Positions 1 to 8,774 of a stretch of 64,000 bases of DNA are shown here, piece by piece. How positions within the stretch are numbered: position 1 is the stretch's first letter; the number at the start of each line of letters is the position of its first letter. The stretch spans positions 124,001 to 188,000 of the forward strand of contig JAUHWC010000002.1 of NCBI GenBank assembly GCA_030424845.1, given 5' to 3'. The notes under the pieces are model-generated. The model was not told where the DNA came from, searched no databases, and worked only from the letters and a program-made list of their open reading frames with translations. The DNA is from Alphaproteobacteria bacterium. Its GTDB lineage: Bacteria > Pseudomonadota > Alphaproteobacteria > Sphingomonadales > Sphingomonadaceae. The position numbers were made by a program, and so were the translations under genes.

Positions 1-529
1 CCAGCGCCACCAGCAGCGCCAGCATGACGAACTGCATAGCAATGCCCCAGGGGCTGGTCAGTGCTTCGCGGAAGGTGTCGGTCAGCGTCAGTTCCTCTGC
101 CACGAGGTGGGCCGAGCCTGCATAGATCGAATAGGAAACCAGCCGCCCGGCGAAAAAGGCCAGCGTGAAGGGCAGGATGCGGATATTGGTGAGGCCGATG
201 GCGGCAAACAGTTGCGCCGATGGCACGGGCGAGAGCGCAAACAGGCCAAGGGCGGCAAGGCCGTGATGCTTCTTGCGCATGAAGGCGTTGCGCACCGCGG
301 CGAGGTTGGTCTTGGTTTCTTCGGACACGCGATAGGACAGCAGGCGAAAGCCATGTGCCAGCAGGTAGCGCCCCGATGCCGCCGCCAGCGCGCCAACCAG
401 CACGATGCCGGGCACGGGCAGATCGGTCGACAAGCCGAACATCACGATCACGGACCATGTCGGCGGCCCGAAGGCGGGCAGCAGGTTGATCGCAAAGACC
501 ACCGCGAAAAGGAACAGGTACTCCGTCAC
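1..529 (-). CDS. Multi-spanning inner-membrane protein, C-terminus cut by window edge
   Basis: This frame opens at a GTG (527-529) and runs off the left edge, giving at least 176 residues. It starts MTEYLFLFAVVFAINLLP and has several hydrophobic stretches (about residues 3-20, 37-55, 90-125 and 160-176). A GRYLLAHGFRLL segment and an FALSPVPSAQLFAAIG segment give a weak resemblance to VTT/DedA-like small membrane proteins, but I cannot assign a family firmly. It lies 28 bases downstream of hemH on the same strand and is probably cotranscribed with it. No ATG start fits, so GTG is inferred from where the hydrophobic N-terminus begins. Confidence 0.6.
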   Translation of the reverse strand, partial: MTEYLFLFAVVFAINLLPAFGPPTWSVIVMFGLSTDLPVPGIVLVGALAAASGRYLLAHGFRLLSYRVSEETKTNLAAVRNAFMRKKHHGLAALGLFALSPVPSAQLFAAIGLTNIRILPFTLAFFAGRLVSYSIYAGSAHLVAEELTLTDTFREALTSPWGIAMQFVMLALLVAL

Positions 530-557
530 AATTGGGACATTTGGCGGGTGTTGGCCG

Positions 558-1580
558 TTAAATCCAGCCTGCGAGTTCGCGACGCACCAGGGTTTCGAGC
601 ATGGCCATGCCCGCATCACCGGCATTGAGGCAGCCCAGCGCGGCAAATTCCTCGCCGCCTGCCTCGGTGAACTGTTCGCGGCCGCGAATGGCCAGTTCCT
701 CCAGCGTTTCCAGGCAATCAGCCGAAAAGCCGGGCGCCGCAATTGCAAGGCGCTTGGTGCCCTTGGCGGCTTCTTCCTCAAGCACGGCATCGGTGGCCGG
801 TTCGAGCCACTTGGCAGGGCCGAAACGGCTCTGGAAGGTAGTGACCATGCGAATGTCCGGCCGGGCCAGCGCGGCTTGCAGCAGGCGTGCCGTCTTCATG
901 CAGTGGCAGTGGTAGGGATCGCCAAGGTCCAGCGTGCGCCGGGGCATGCCGTGGAAGGACAGCAGCAGCACTTCGGGCACGAAGGCCAGCGCATCAAGCT
1001 GCGCGCCGATGTCCGTTGCAAGCGCATCGATATAGGCCGGATCGTCGTGATAAGGCGGCATCACCCGCAAGCTGGGCTGCCAGCGCATCTTGCCCAGCGC
1101 CTCCCCCGCCTTGTCCACCACGGTCGCCGTGGTGGCACCCGAATATTGCGGATAGAGCGGGGCAAGCACGATCCGCTCGCACCCGGCATCCATCATCGCC
1201 TGCAGCTTGTCCGGGATGGACGGATTGCCATAGCGCATGGCCCAGTCGACCTTCACCGCGTCCCCCAGCCGTACTTGCAGCTTCTCCGCCTGCTGCGATG
1301 TGATCGAAGCAAGCGGCGAACCCTTCTCCGTCCACACCTGGGCATAGGCGTGGGCGCTCTTCTTCGGGCGCACGTTGAGGATCACGCCACGCAGGATCGG
1401 CTGCCATGCAATCTGCGGAATTTCGATCACGCGCGGGTCGGACAGGAATTCGGCAAGATACTTCTTCACCGCCTTGGGTGTCGGCGCATCAGGCGTGCCC
1501 AGATTGACGAGCAGCACCCCCACTCCGCCTGACTTGACGGGGGGATGGTCTGCCGGAAGCTGCTGTTTCTGCCAGGTCAT
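558..1580 (-). CDS. hemH: Ferrochelatase
   Basis: Inserts Fe2+ into protoporphyrin IX, the last step of protoheme synthesis, in the cytoplasm. The 340-residue length is normal for the family. The N-terminal GVLLVNLGTPDAP motif, the metal/porphyrin-site SFHGMP motif (His near residue 210) and the C-terminal APGFSADCLETLEEL motif are all present. The DPYHCHCMKTA segment is also typical of bacterial ferrochelatases. The ATG at 1578-1580 is the natural start. A short membrane-protein gene follows on the same strand. It is unrelated to the catabolic genes further along. Confidence 0.96.
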   Translation of the reverse strand: MTWQKQQLPADHPPVKSGGVGVLLVNLGTPDAPTPKAVKKYLAEFLSDPRVIEIPQIAWQPILRGVILNVRPKKSAHAYAQVWTEKGSPLASITSQQAEKLQVRLGDAVKVDWAMRYGNPSIPDKLQAMMDAGCERIVLAPLYPQYSGATTATVVDKAGEALGKMRWQPSLRVMPPYHDDPAYIDALATDIGAQLDALAFVPEVLLLSFHGMPRRTLDLGDPYHCHCMKTARLLQAALARPDIRMVTTFQSRFGPAKWLEPATDAVLEEEAAKGTKRLAIAAPGFSADCLETLEELAIRGREQFTEAGGEEFAALGCLNAGDAGMAMLETLVRRELAGWI

Positions 1581-1621
1581 GCCCCGCCCATAGCCCGATT
1601 GCCGGTCAATGCACTACCGCC

Positions 1622-3895
1622 TTAGAGCCCGCCCGATAGCAGGGGCAGGCGCCGCAGGCGCAGGCCGGTTGCGGAATAGAGCGCGTTGGCAACCGCCGGC
1701 GCGATGGCAGGAACGCCGATCTCGCCGGGGTCGAAACTTTCCTCCGCGCTTTCGACAAGGTCGATGGTGATGCGCGGGGCATCCTCAAGCGTCGGCATCT
1801 GCAAGTCCGCCAGACGCAATGCCGTGGGGCGCCCCTCGTCATAGCCGGTGGCGCATCCCAGCGCATTGCCCAGGCCGAACAGCAAGCCGCCTTCGATCTG
1901 TTGCAGGGCGATATCGCGATTGACCACCCGGCCGATATTGACCGCGGCATGGATGCGGCTGACGCGCACGCCGCCTTCACCCGCAGCCGCCGTGGCAACC
2001 ACGGCGATGCGGCCCGTGGAACCGGCGCGGCGCATGCGGTGGCAGGCAATGCCCTGGCCGCTGCCGCGCGACCCGCCATCCCATTCGGCAAGCCGGGCGG
2101 CTCTCTGCAGGCAATCAACCAGGCGGGCATCCCCGCCCAGCATGGCAATGCGGTAACTCATCGGCTCATGCTCGCCGCGCGCGGCGGCCTCGTCGATGAA
2201 GCTTTCCAGCATGAAGCATGTATAGCCATCGTTGTTGGCGCGCATCCGTCCCACCGGCAAGGGCAGTTCAACCGGGACATGGCTGACGGCAAGGTTGGGA
2301 ACGGCATAGCGCATGTCGAAGCCTTCGACACTCATGGGATCCGCTTCGCCTGCAGTGGCCTCGATCGCCGCCCAGCTGGTGGAATTGTCAAACAGGCGGC
2401 GGCCGAATTCCAGTGCCGCGGGGGGAGAGGCGAGCCGCACCCGCAAGGCCGCGATCCGCCCGTCACCCGTCAGCTGCGCGCCGATCAATCCAGCCGCAGG
2501 CGTACGCGGGTGCAGGCAGAGCTGCTCCTCGCCCCGCGACCAGACCAGCTGCACCGGACGGCCGATCTCGCGCGCGATCAAGGCGGCTTCGATCGCCTGG
2601 TCATGTTCCAGCCTGCGATCGAAACTGCCGCCTGCGGGCATCGGATAGAGCACCACGTCGGCAAGCGAGAGGCCGATCGCCTTCGCCGCAGCAACACGTG
2701 CTGCTTCGGGTGCCTGGCTGGCCATCCATAGCTCGAGGCGTCCATCCGCCAGCCGCGCGGTGACAGTGGCGGTCTCGATGGTGCCGTGCACTGCAGGGGC
2801 AATGTCGTACCGCAAGGCAAAATCGGGGCTGTAGCCCGTATCGCCTTCACCCCGCTCGATGATGCGGTGGGCCGTCCCGCGCCGCACGCCATCGTCCAGC
2901 GCGGCCTCGATACGTTCGGAACGGACGATGTTTTCCGCCGCAAACCGCGGGTTCATCGCGGTGAGAGCCTGCTCTGCCGCCCACCAGTTCGTGGCGGCAG
3001 CAGCAAGCCAGCGCTTGCCCCGCACGATACCGACGAGCCCGCGGATCCCGGTGGCGTTCCCGACATCATAGCCGGTCAGTTCCGATCGGTCACGGGGCCC
3101 ATGGCGAATGGCGGCATAGACCATGTCGGGCAACCTGACGTCACCGGCGAACTGCCAGGAGCCATCCACTTTCGAAGGCATGTCAAGCCGGGGGAAGGCG
3201 ATCTCCGGATCCGCGCCATCCTCGCTTGCCGGCGTTGCCGGATCGCGTGGCGGCTCGGATTTGAGCGGCGGCGGGTCAGGCGGGGAAAATTCTGCCGCTT
3301 CTGCCGCAAGCTCGCCGAAAGTCAGGCGGTTTTCCCCCTGGATCACGAAACCGCCCGCGGTGGTGCACTCCTCCCACGAGACCCCCCAGCGTTCTGCCGC
3401 AGCCATTTCAAGCATGGCGCGCGCAGCAGCGGCAGCCTCGCGGCAGGGCTGTTCATAGGCCGCCATGCTCAGCCCCTCGGCGGTCGCGGTAAAGCGGCTG
3501 GATTGCGCCCATCGTTGCAGCAGCAGCTCGTCGGCCTCGTTCGCCAGCGACGGGATCGCCGGCTGCCACAGGGCAGACCAGCGTGCGGCCAGCGGGAAAT
3601 TGGCATAGGCACCGCTGACAGGGGCCGGCTCGACCGCGATCTGGCGCCAGTCGGCCCCCAGTTCCATCGCCACGACCTGCGGCAGCAGCGTGGTGATGCC
3701 CTGGCCCATCTCCAGTTGCGGCACGGCGACGGTGATCACGCCGTCCTCGGCGATCTTGAGCCAGGCGTTGAAGGCCGCCTCCCCTTCGTGCGGCTGAAGT
3801 GGGTTGTCGTAATTGCGAGGCAGGAATGACCAGGCAACCAGCAACCCGCCGCCCACGGCGGCACCGGCCAGCATGTTGCGCCGCGTCAGCTTCAC
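1622..3895 (-). CDS. Tat-exported molybdenum hydroxylase large subunit (IorB / xanthine dehydrogenase family)
   Basis: This is the molybdopterin-binding catalytic subunit of a xanthine dehydrogenase-family hydroxylase, 757 residues, most like isoquinoline 1-oxidoreductase beta subunits. It starts at GTG with MKLTRRNMLAGAAVGGG, a twin-arginine export signal. The family motif LEMGQGITTLLPQVVAMELG lies around residues 62-81, and the C-terminal EIGVPAIAPAVANALYSATG is the region that carries the catalytic glutamate. No [2Fe-2S] small subunit (IorA type) is adjacent, so its electron partner must be encoded elsewhere or by another protein. mrp lies 39 bases upstream on the same strand. Substrate cannot be told from sequence; aldehydes or N-heterocycles are the usual ones. 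Confidence 0.85.
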   Translation of the reverse strand: MKLTRRNMLAGAAVGGGLLVAWSFLPRNYDNPLQPHEGEAAFNAWLKIAEDGVITVAVPQLEMGQGITTLLPQVVAMELGADWRQIAVEPAPVSGAYANFPLAARWSALWQPAIPSLANEADELLLQRWAQSSRFTATAEGLSMAAYEQPCREAAAAARAMLEMAAAERWGVSWEECTTAGGFVIQGENRLTFGELAAEAAEFSPPDPPPLKSEPPRDPATPASEDGADPEIAFPRLDMPSKVDGSWQFAGDVRLPDMVYAAIRHGPRDRSELTGYDVGNATGIRGLVGIVRGKRWLAAAATNWWAAEQALTAMNPRFAAENIVRSERIEAALDDGVRRGTAHRIIERGEGDTGYSPDFALRYDIAPAVHGTIETATVTARLADGRLELWMASQAPEAARVAAAKAIGLSLADVVLYPMPAGGSFDRRLEHDQAIEAALIAREIGRPVQLVWSRGEEQLCLHPRTPAAGLIGAQLTGDGRIAALRVRLASPPAALEFGRRLFDNSTSWAAIEATAGEADPMSVEGFDMRYAVPNLAVSHVPVELPLPVGRMRANNDGYTCFMLESFIDEAAARGEHEPMSYRIAMLGGDARLVDCLQRAARLAEWDGGSRGSGQGIACHRMRRAGSTGRIAVVATAAAGEGGVRVSRIHAAVNIGRVVNRDIALQQIEGGLLFGLGNALGCATGYDEGRPTALRLADLQMPTLEDAPRITIDLVESAEESFDPGEIGVPAIAPAVANALYSATGLRLRRLPLLSGGL

Positions 3896-3934
3896 CGGGA
3901 AGTACCCTGCATCACCATGGCAGCGACAATGCCG

Positions 3935-4903
3935 TCAAGCGCGGCCAGCGTCCAGCCACACGGCAAGGCGCGCGGCGATCTCGGTATAGACCTCGCCATG
4001 CTCGCCTTCATTGGCGGCTGGTGGCTGGCCGGTATCGCTGGCCACGCGGATCGCCATGTGCAGCGGCACCCGGCCGAGGAATTCCTGCCCCATCGCCTGC
4101 GCCGCCGATTCCGCTCCGCCGGCGCCGAAGGGATCGGACACTTCGCCGCAATGAGGGCAGGCATATCCCGCCATGTTCTCGACAAGGCCGACAATCGGGA
4201 TGTCTGCTTGCCGAAAGAGGTCGATTGCGCGGGTCGCGTCGATCAGGGCAAGGTCCTGCGGGGTGGTGACGATGATGGCACCGGCAGGCTTGAACTTCTG
4301 CAGCATGGTCAGCTGCACATCGCCGGTGCCCGGCGGCAGGTCCACCAGCAGCAGTTCGGCATCGCCCCAGTCCGCTTCCATCATCTGCCCAAGGGCCTGG
4401 CCGACCATCGGCCCGCGCCATGCGATGGCCTTGCCGCCTTCGACCAGCTGCGCCATCGACAGCAGCTTGACGCCGAATTCGCTTTCCACCGGGATCAGCG
4501 TGTTGCCTTCCGCCTTGGGCCGGCCACGCGCGGGGTCAAGCAACATCACCTGGCTGGGGCCGTAGATATCGGCATCGACCACGCCCACCTTCCGGCCCAG
4601 TTTCGCCAGCGCCACGGCCAGATTGGCCGTCAGCGTGCTCTTGCCGACGCCGCCCTTGCCCGAACCCACGGCAATTATCCGGCGCTGGACCTTGTCCGCC
4701 ATCAGCGCCACGCGCACTTCGGAAACGCCTTCCACCGCGCCCACCGCCTGTTCGAGCTCGCGCTGCAACTGGGCTGCGGCGCTGCGACCGAGGCCGCCGG
4801 CATCGGCGATGATGGTGGCGACGCCGTCAGCGAATTTCACTGACCGGACCATGCCGGAAAGTTCTGCGGGAATGGCTTGCTGGATTGCTTCGGTACTGCT
4901 CAT
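3935..4903 (-). CDS. mrp: Mrp/NBP35-family Fe-S cluster carrier ATPase
   Basis: A cytoplasmic P-loop ATPase that carries iron-sulfur clusters to apoproteins (ApbC/Mrp family), 322 residues from the chosen ATG at 4901-4903. That start gives MSSTEAIQQAI and is preceded by AGGGGCT; an upstream in-frame start would add 17 implausible residues. An N-terminal MIP18-like domain (about residues 1-80) precedes the deviant Walker A GSGKGGVGKST. The metal-binding CPHC pair sits in GYACPHCGEVSDPFG. It is followed after 39 bases by the molybdenum hydroxylase gene, so the two may be cotranscribed. Confidence 0.93.
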   Translation of the reverse strand: MSSTEAIQQAIPAELSGMVRSVKFADGVATIIADAGGLGRSAAAQLQRELEQAVGAVEGVSEVRVALMADKVQRRIIAVGSGKGGVGKSTLTANLAVALAKLGRKVGVVDADIYGPSQVMLLDPARGRPKAEGNTLIPVESEFGVKLLSMAQLVEGGKAIAWRGPMVGQALGQMMEADWGDAELLLVDLPPGTGDVQLTMLQKFKPAGAIIVTTPQDLALIDATRAIDLFRQADIPIVGLVENMAGYACPHCGEVSDPFGAGGAESAAQAMGQEFLGRVPLHMAIRVASDTGQPPAANEGEHGEVYTEIAARLAVWLDAGRA

Positions 4904-5038
4904 GGAGCCCCTGCTAGCGCCTGTTCGCGCGCCATGCAGCGAAAATTGCACCACCCTCCCCTGTTTTTTGCCGATTTCCTTCCTATACAGATTGGAATGG
5001 AGAGATCAGGCAGCATTTTCGAAAGGATTGCACTGGCG

Positions 5039-6199
5039 ATGGCCGGAAAGCGCAACCCCTGGGGCAACCCACCGGGCAAAGGTGGAAATGGCGGCGGCGA
5101 TGACGGGGGCGATGGCCCTTCGGAGGATGCGCCGGCCGGCGGTGGCAACGGCGGCAAGAGCGACGGGCCACGCAATCCCTGGCTTCCCGGCGGCGGCTCT
5201 GGCCCGGGTACCCAGGGCGAACGCCCGCGCCGTTCCGCCTCGATCGAGGATATCTTCAAGAACCGTGGTCCGGAAGGCCCGCGTCGCGCAGGCGGCGGTG
5301 GTGGCGGACCCAACTTCCGCATCCCCACGGGCCCCGGCGGCCGCAACTGGTTCCCGCTGGCCCTTGGAGCGATTGCCGTGGTCTGGCTGTTCTTTTCCAG
5401 CGTGCATTTCATCCAGCCGCGCGAGAAGGCGATCGTCACCTGGCTGGGTGGCAAGTATTCGCATGACCTCGATCCGGGCACCAACTTCACCCTGCCCTGG
5501 CCGCTGCACGTGGTGGACGTGGAGAATGTCAGCGAGATCCGCCTGGAGCGGATTCCCGAGGGCGCCAGCGAGGAAAAGCTGATCCTGACCGCTGACCAGA
5601 ACCTGGTCGACCTGTCCTATCTCATCCGCTGGAACATCAAGGACCTGACCCTGTTCCGCTTCCAGCTGGCCGATCCGGAGGACACGCTGAACGAGGTGGC
5701 CGAAGCCGCCATGCGCGCCGCCGTTGCCGAACAGGACCTCGATACGGTGCTGACCGGCGAGGGCCGCGCCAATATCGAATTGAACGTGCGCACCAACATG
5801 CAGGCCGTGCTCGACGCACTGGAATCCGGCATCGCCGTGCAGGGTATCGAGATCGAGAAGACCGACGCGCCTTCCGCGGTGATCGAGGCCTTCAACGACG
5901 TGCTGGCCGCGCGCCAGGATGCCGAGCGCAACATCAATGACGCGCGCCGCTACGAACAGCAGCAGTTGGCCCAGGCACAGGGCGAGGCTGCCGCCTTCAA
6001 CAACATATACGAGGAATACCGCCTGGCCCCGCGTGTGACGCGCCAGCGCATGTATTACGAGACCATGGAAGCCGTGCTTTCCAGAACCGACAAGACCATC
6101 GTCGAGGCTGACGGCGTCACGCCGTACCTTGCCCTGCCCGAGCTGCGCCGCCGCTCGCAGGAAGCCACGTTGACCGTCCAGCAGGCGGAGGGCCAGTAA
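5039..6199 (+). CDS. hflK: FtsH protease activity modulator HflK
   Basis: The membrane-anchored SPFH/band-7 subunit that assembles with HflC around FtsH and tunes its proteolysis. The N-terminus MAGKRNPWGNPPGKG matches the family's usual NPWG start, and GAAAGGA precedes it, so ATG 5039 is preferred over ATG 4997. A glycine/proline-rich cytoplasmic region (about residues 5-100) is followed by one membrane helix and the SPFH domain from FIQPREKAIVTWLGG. An alanine/glutamine-rich helical stretch follows near residue 310. The stop is one base from hflC, so the two form an operon. About 386 residues. Confidence 0.94.
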   Translation: MAGKRNPWGNPPGKGGNGGGDDGGDGPSEDAPAGGGNGGKSDGPRNPWLPGGGSGPGTQGERPRRSASIEDIFKNRGPEGPRRAGGGGGGPNFRIPTGPGGRNWFPLALGAIAVVWLFFSSVHFIQPREKAIVTWLGGKYSHDLDPGTNFTLPWPLHVVDVENVSEIRLERIPEGASEEKLILTADQNLVDLSYLIRWNIKDLTLFRFQLADPEDTLNEVAEAAMRAAVAEQDLDTVLTGEGRANIELNVRTNMQAVLDALESGIAVQGIEIEKTDAPSAVIEAFNDVLAARQDAERNINDARRYEQQQLAQAQGEAAAFNNIYEEYRLAPRVTRQRMYYETMEAVLSRTDKTIVEADGVTPYLALPELRRRSQEATLTVQQAEGQ

Positions 6200-6200
6200 G

Positions 6201-7034
6201 ATGTGGGAGAATCACAAGTTCACCATCATTGCCGTCCTTGCCGTGGCGGTGATCGGCCTGATGACCATCGTGGTGGTGCCGGAAACGCACCAGGGCGTTA
6301 AGATCCGCGCCGGTGAGCCGGTCTACACGATCAACCAGTTCAACCCTGATGATCCCTATGGCCAGACCGAGGCCGGGATCTGGTATCGCATTCCGATCTA
6401 CGAACGCATCCAGATGGTCGACCGCCGCGTGCTGGACCTCGACATGGAGCGCGAACAGGTGCTGGCCGTGGACCAGCAGCGCCTCGAGGTGGACGCCTAT
6501 GCCCGCTTCCGCATCATCGATCCGGTGCTGATGGTGCAATCGACCGGTGACGAGGGTCGCTTGCGCACCCAGCTGGAGCCGATCCTGCGATCGGTGCTGC
6601 GCCAGGAATTGGGCCGCCGCACCTTTGCCGACCTCTTGTCCGATGCCCGCACAACGGCAATGGCCAATATCACCGCCCAGCTTGACCAGTCGGCCCGGCA
6701 GTATGGCGCGCAGGTGCTGGACGTGCGCATCAAACGCGCCGACCTGCCCGATGGCACGCCGTTACAGGCGGCCTTCAACCGCATGGAATCGGACAGGCTG
6801 GAAGAAGCAGAGACGATCCGCGCAGGTGGCCGCCGCGATGCCCGCATCATCCGTGCGGAAGCCGATGCCGAAGCAGCGCGCATCTATGCCGATGCCTACA
6901 ACAAGGATCCGGAGTTCTACGATTTCTATCGCGCCATGCAGTCCTATCGTGCGGCATTCGAGACCGGCGATGGCGAAAGCTCGATCATCATGAGCCCGGA
7001 AAACGAATACCTGCGCCAGTTCCAGGGGCGCTGA
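6201..7034 (+). CDS. hflC: FtsH protease activity modulator HflC
   Basis: Partner of HflK in the SPFH complex enclosing FtsH, 277 residues. One N-terminal membrane helix (about residues 7-26) is followed by the band-7 domain, starting near VVVPETHQGVKIRAGEPV. The segment MESDRLEEAETIRAGGRRDA and the following RAEADAEAARIYADAYNKD match the helical tail seen in HflC proteins. The start is one base after the hflK stop, consistent with translational coupling. The Do-type protease follows after 117 bases. Confidence 0.95.
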   Translation: MWENHKFTIIAVLAVAVIGLMTIVVVPETHQGVKIRAGEPVYTINQFNPDDPYGQTEAGIWYRIPIYERIQMVDRRVLDLDMEREQVLAVDQQRLEVDAYARFRIIDPVLMVQSTGDEGRLRTQLEPILRSVLRQELGRRTFADLLSDARTTAMANITAQLDQSARQYGAQVLDVRIKRADLPDGTPLQAAFNRMESDRLEEAETIRAGGRRDARIIRAEADAEAARIYADAYNKDPEFYDFYRAMQSYRAAFETGDGESSIIMSPENEYLRQFQGR

Positions 7035-7151
7035 GCCAACCGACTCCAATTGTCGTTCAAAACCTGTTCAGGCAGGTCTGGCACAAAACGCGCCACGGGA
7101 CGTTAGCTGATTCCAGCTCCTGAAAAGGGCGTTGGAAAATGAAACAAGAGG

Positions 7152-8648
7152 ATGAACAAGGACGTGAAGCCAGTGCGATATTCTTACGGCATCACCTCGG
7201 CCCTGCTTGCCGGCGGGGCAGCCATCAGCCTGATCACCGGTTACCCGGCAGGCGCGCAAGTGGCGCAAAACGAACAGCTGCAAATCGCAGATGCAGTGCC
7301 CGTTGCGGGCGCTCCTGCAAGCTTTGCCGAGTTGACGCAGGCACTGATGCCTGCGGTCGTCAACATCGCCACCCGCCAGTCGATCACCATCGAAGGGCGC
7401 GGCCGCTCGGTCACGCGGGAGGGCCAGTCGCTGGGCTCAGGCTTCCTCGTTTCCGCCGATGGCTACATCGTCACCAACAACCACGTCGTCCGGCCCGACG
7501 GTCGGCTTACGCTGGAAGAAGTGACCGTGCGCCTGTCCAACGGCGAGGAGTACGAAGCGGAACTGGTCGGCACCGATCCGGACAGTGACCTTGCCGTGCT
7601 CAAGATCAGCCGCGCCGAGCCCTTCCCCTTCGTCCACATGGGCGGCGCAACCGAAGCCCGCGTGGGGGACTGGGTGATCGCCATCGGCAACCCCTATGGC
7701 CTTGACGGCACGGTAACCGCCGGGATCATCTCGGCCACCAACCGCACCACCGGCCGTCGCGGCGCGTTCGACCGCTACATCCAGACCGATGCCAGCATCA
7801 ATTCCGGCAACTCCGGCGGACCGCTGTTCGACATGCGCGGCAATGTGATCGGCATCAACAACAACATCATTTCGCCTTCCGGTGGCAATGTCGGCATCGG
7901 CTTTGCCATCCCCGCCAATGTCGCCGCGCCGATTGTCGAGGCGCTGATCAACGGCGATGATATCGAGCGCGGCTACCTGGGCGTGCAGATCGTTCCGGTT
8001 GACGAGGACTTTGCCGATGCGCTTGGCATCGCGGAAAACAGCGGCGAAGTGATCCAGGCCGTGCAGCCGGGCGAGCCGGCCGAAGCCGCCGGCCTGCGCG
8101 CCGGAGACGTGGTGGTTTCCGTCAACGGGCAGCCCATTACCCGCGACGAGAGCCTGTCCTACATTGTCTCCAACATTGCGCCCGGCACCCGCGTGCCGGT
8201 GGAGTTCATCCGCAACGGGGAACGCGACACGGTGATGCTGACCGTGGGTCGCCGCCCAAGCCGTGAAGAGCTGGAAGCCCAGCAATTCAACCCCGACCAG
8301 GAAGAGCCGGAACCGGTGGAGCCGGAAAAGGAAGCGCCGCTGATCGAGGATGTGCTGGGCTTGCGCGTGCGCGAGATCACCCCGCTGATCGCCCGCCAGC
8401 TGGGCAATCCGGATTACGAAGGCCTCGTCATCATCGCGGTTGACGGCAATTCCGATGCCGGCCGCAAGGGCCTGGGCCGCGGCATGGTGATCGAGACCGC
8501 CAACTACCAGCAGGTGCTGACCCAGGAAGACCTGGTGGCGCAGATCCGCGCCGCGCGCGAAGAAGGCCGCGATGCCATCCTGCTGCGGGTCAACCCGCGC
8601 AACCAGCCGACACGCATCGTGGCAGTGCGCCTGCGCGACCAAGGCTAG
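7152..8648 (+). CDS. degP: Do-family periplasmic serine endoprotease (DegP/DegQ type)
   Basis: A 498-residue envelope quality-control protease with a Sec signal (hydrophobic segment about residues 14-34, cleavage near YPAGAQ). The trypsin-like domain has the full triad: His in GYIVTNNHVV, Asp in TDPDSDLAVLKI and Ser in NSGNSGGPL. Two PDZ domains follow, from about residues 270 and 380, with an acidic proline/glutamate linker between them. The start is ambiguous: ATG 7152 has its AAGAGG almost abutting, while an in-frame GTG at 7164 has better spacing. It lies downstream of hflKC and ends at a strong hairpin terminator. Confidence 0.94.
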   Translation: MNKDVKPVRYSYGITSALLAGGAAISLITGYPAGAQVAQNEQLQIADAVPVAGAPASFAELTQALMPAVVNIATRQSITIEGRGRSVTREGQSLGSGFLVSADGYIVTNNHVVRPDGRLTLEEVTVRLSNGEEYEAELVGTDPDSDLAVLKISRAEPFPFVHMGGATEARVGDWVIAIGNPYGLDGTVTAGIISATNRTTGRRGAFDRYIQTDASINSGNSGGPLFDMRGNVIGINNNIISPSGGNVGIGFAIPANVAAPIVEALINGDDIERGYLGVQIVPVDEDFADALGIAENSGEVIQAVQPGEPAEAAGLRAGDVVVSVNGQPITRDESLSYIVSNIAPGTRVPVEFIRNGERDTVMLTVGRRPSREELEAQQFNPDQEEPEPVEPEKEAPLIEDVLGLRVREITPLIARQLGNPDYEGLVIIAVDGNSDAGRKGLGRGMVIETANYQQVLTQEDLVAQIRAAREEGRDAILLRVNPRNQPTRIVAVRLRDQG

Positions 8649-8682
8649 CAGTCGAGGTCCTGTCGGATTTCGACAGGAATGG

Positions 8683-8718
8683 AAAAGGCCGCTTCCCTTC
8701 ATCGGGAGGCGGCCTTTT
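8683..8718 (+). terminator. Rho-independent terminator after the Do protease
   Basis: A 15-base stem (8683-8697 with 8704-8718, one wobble pair) has a six-base loop. The left arm starts AAAAGGCCGC and the right arm ends GCGGCCTTTT, giving a short T-run. The symmetric A/T ends could also serve the convergent penicillin-binding protein gene on the minus strand. Confidence 0.85.
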
Positions 8719-8774
8719 CTCTTGCCCGGGCCTTTTTCCTGCTCCGGATAGAGCGCGGAGAGGAAATGCCGGCT

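Noticed and set aside
405-1532. Long plus-strand open frames opposite hemH, the molybdenum hydroxylase and mrp
   Set aside because: They are mirror frames of recognised genes in high-GC DNA, with arginine/histidine-rich translations, no ribosome sites and no family motifs.
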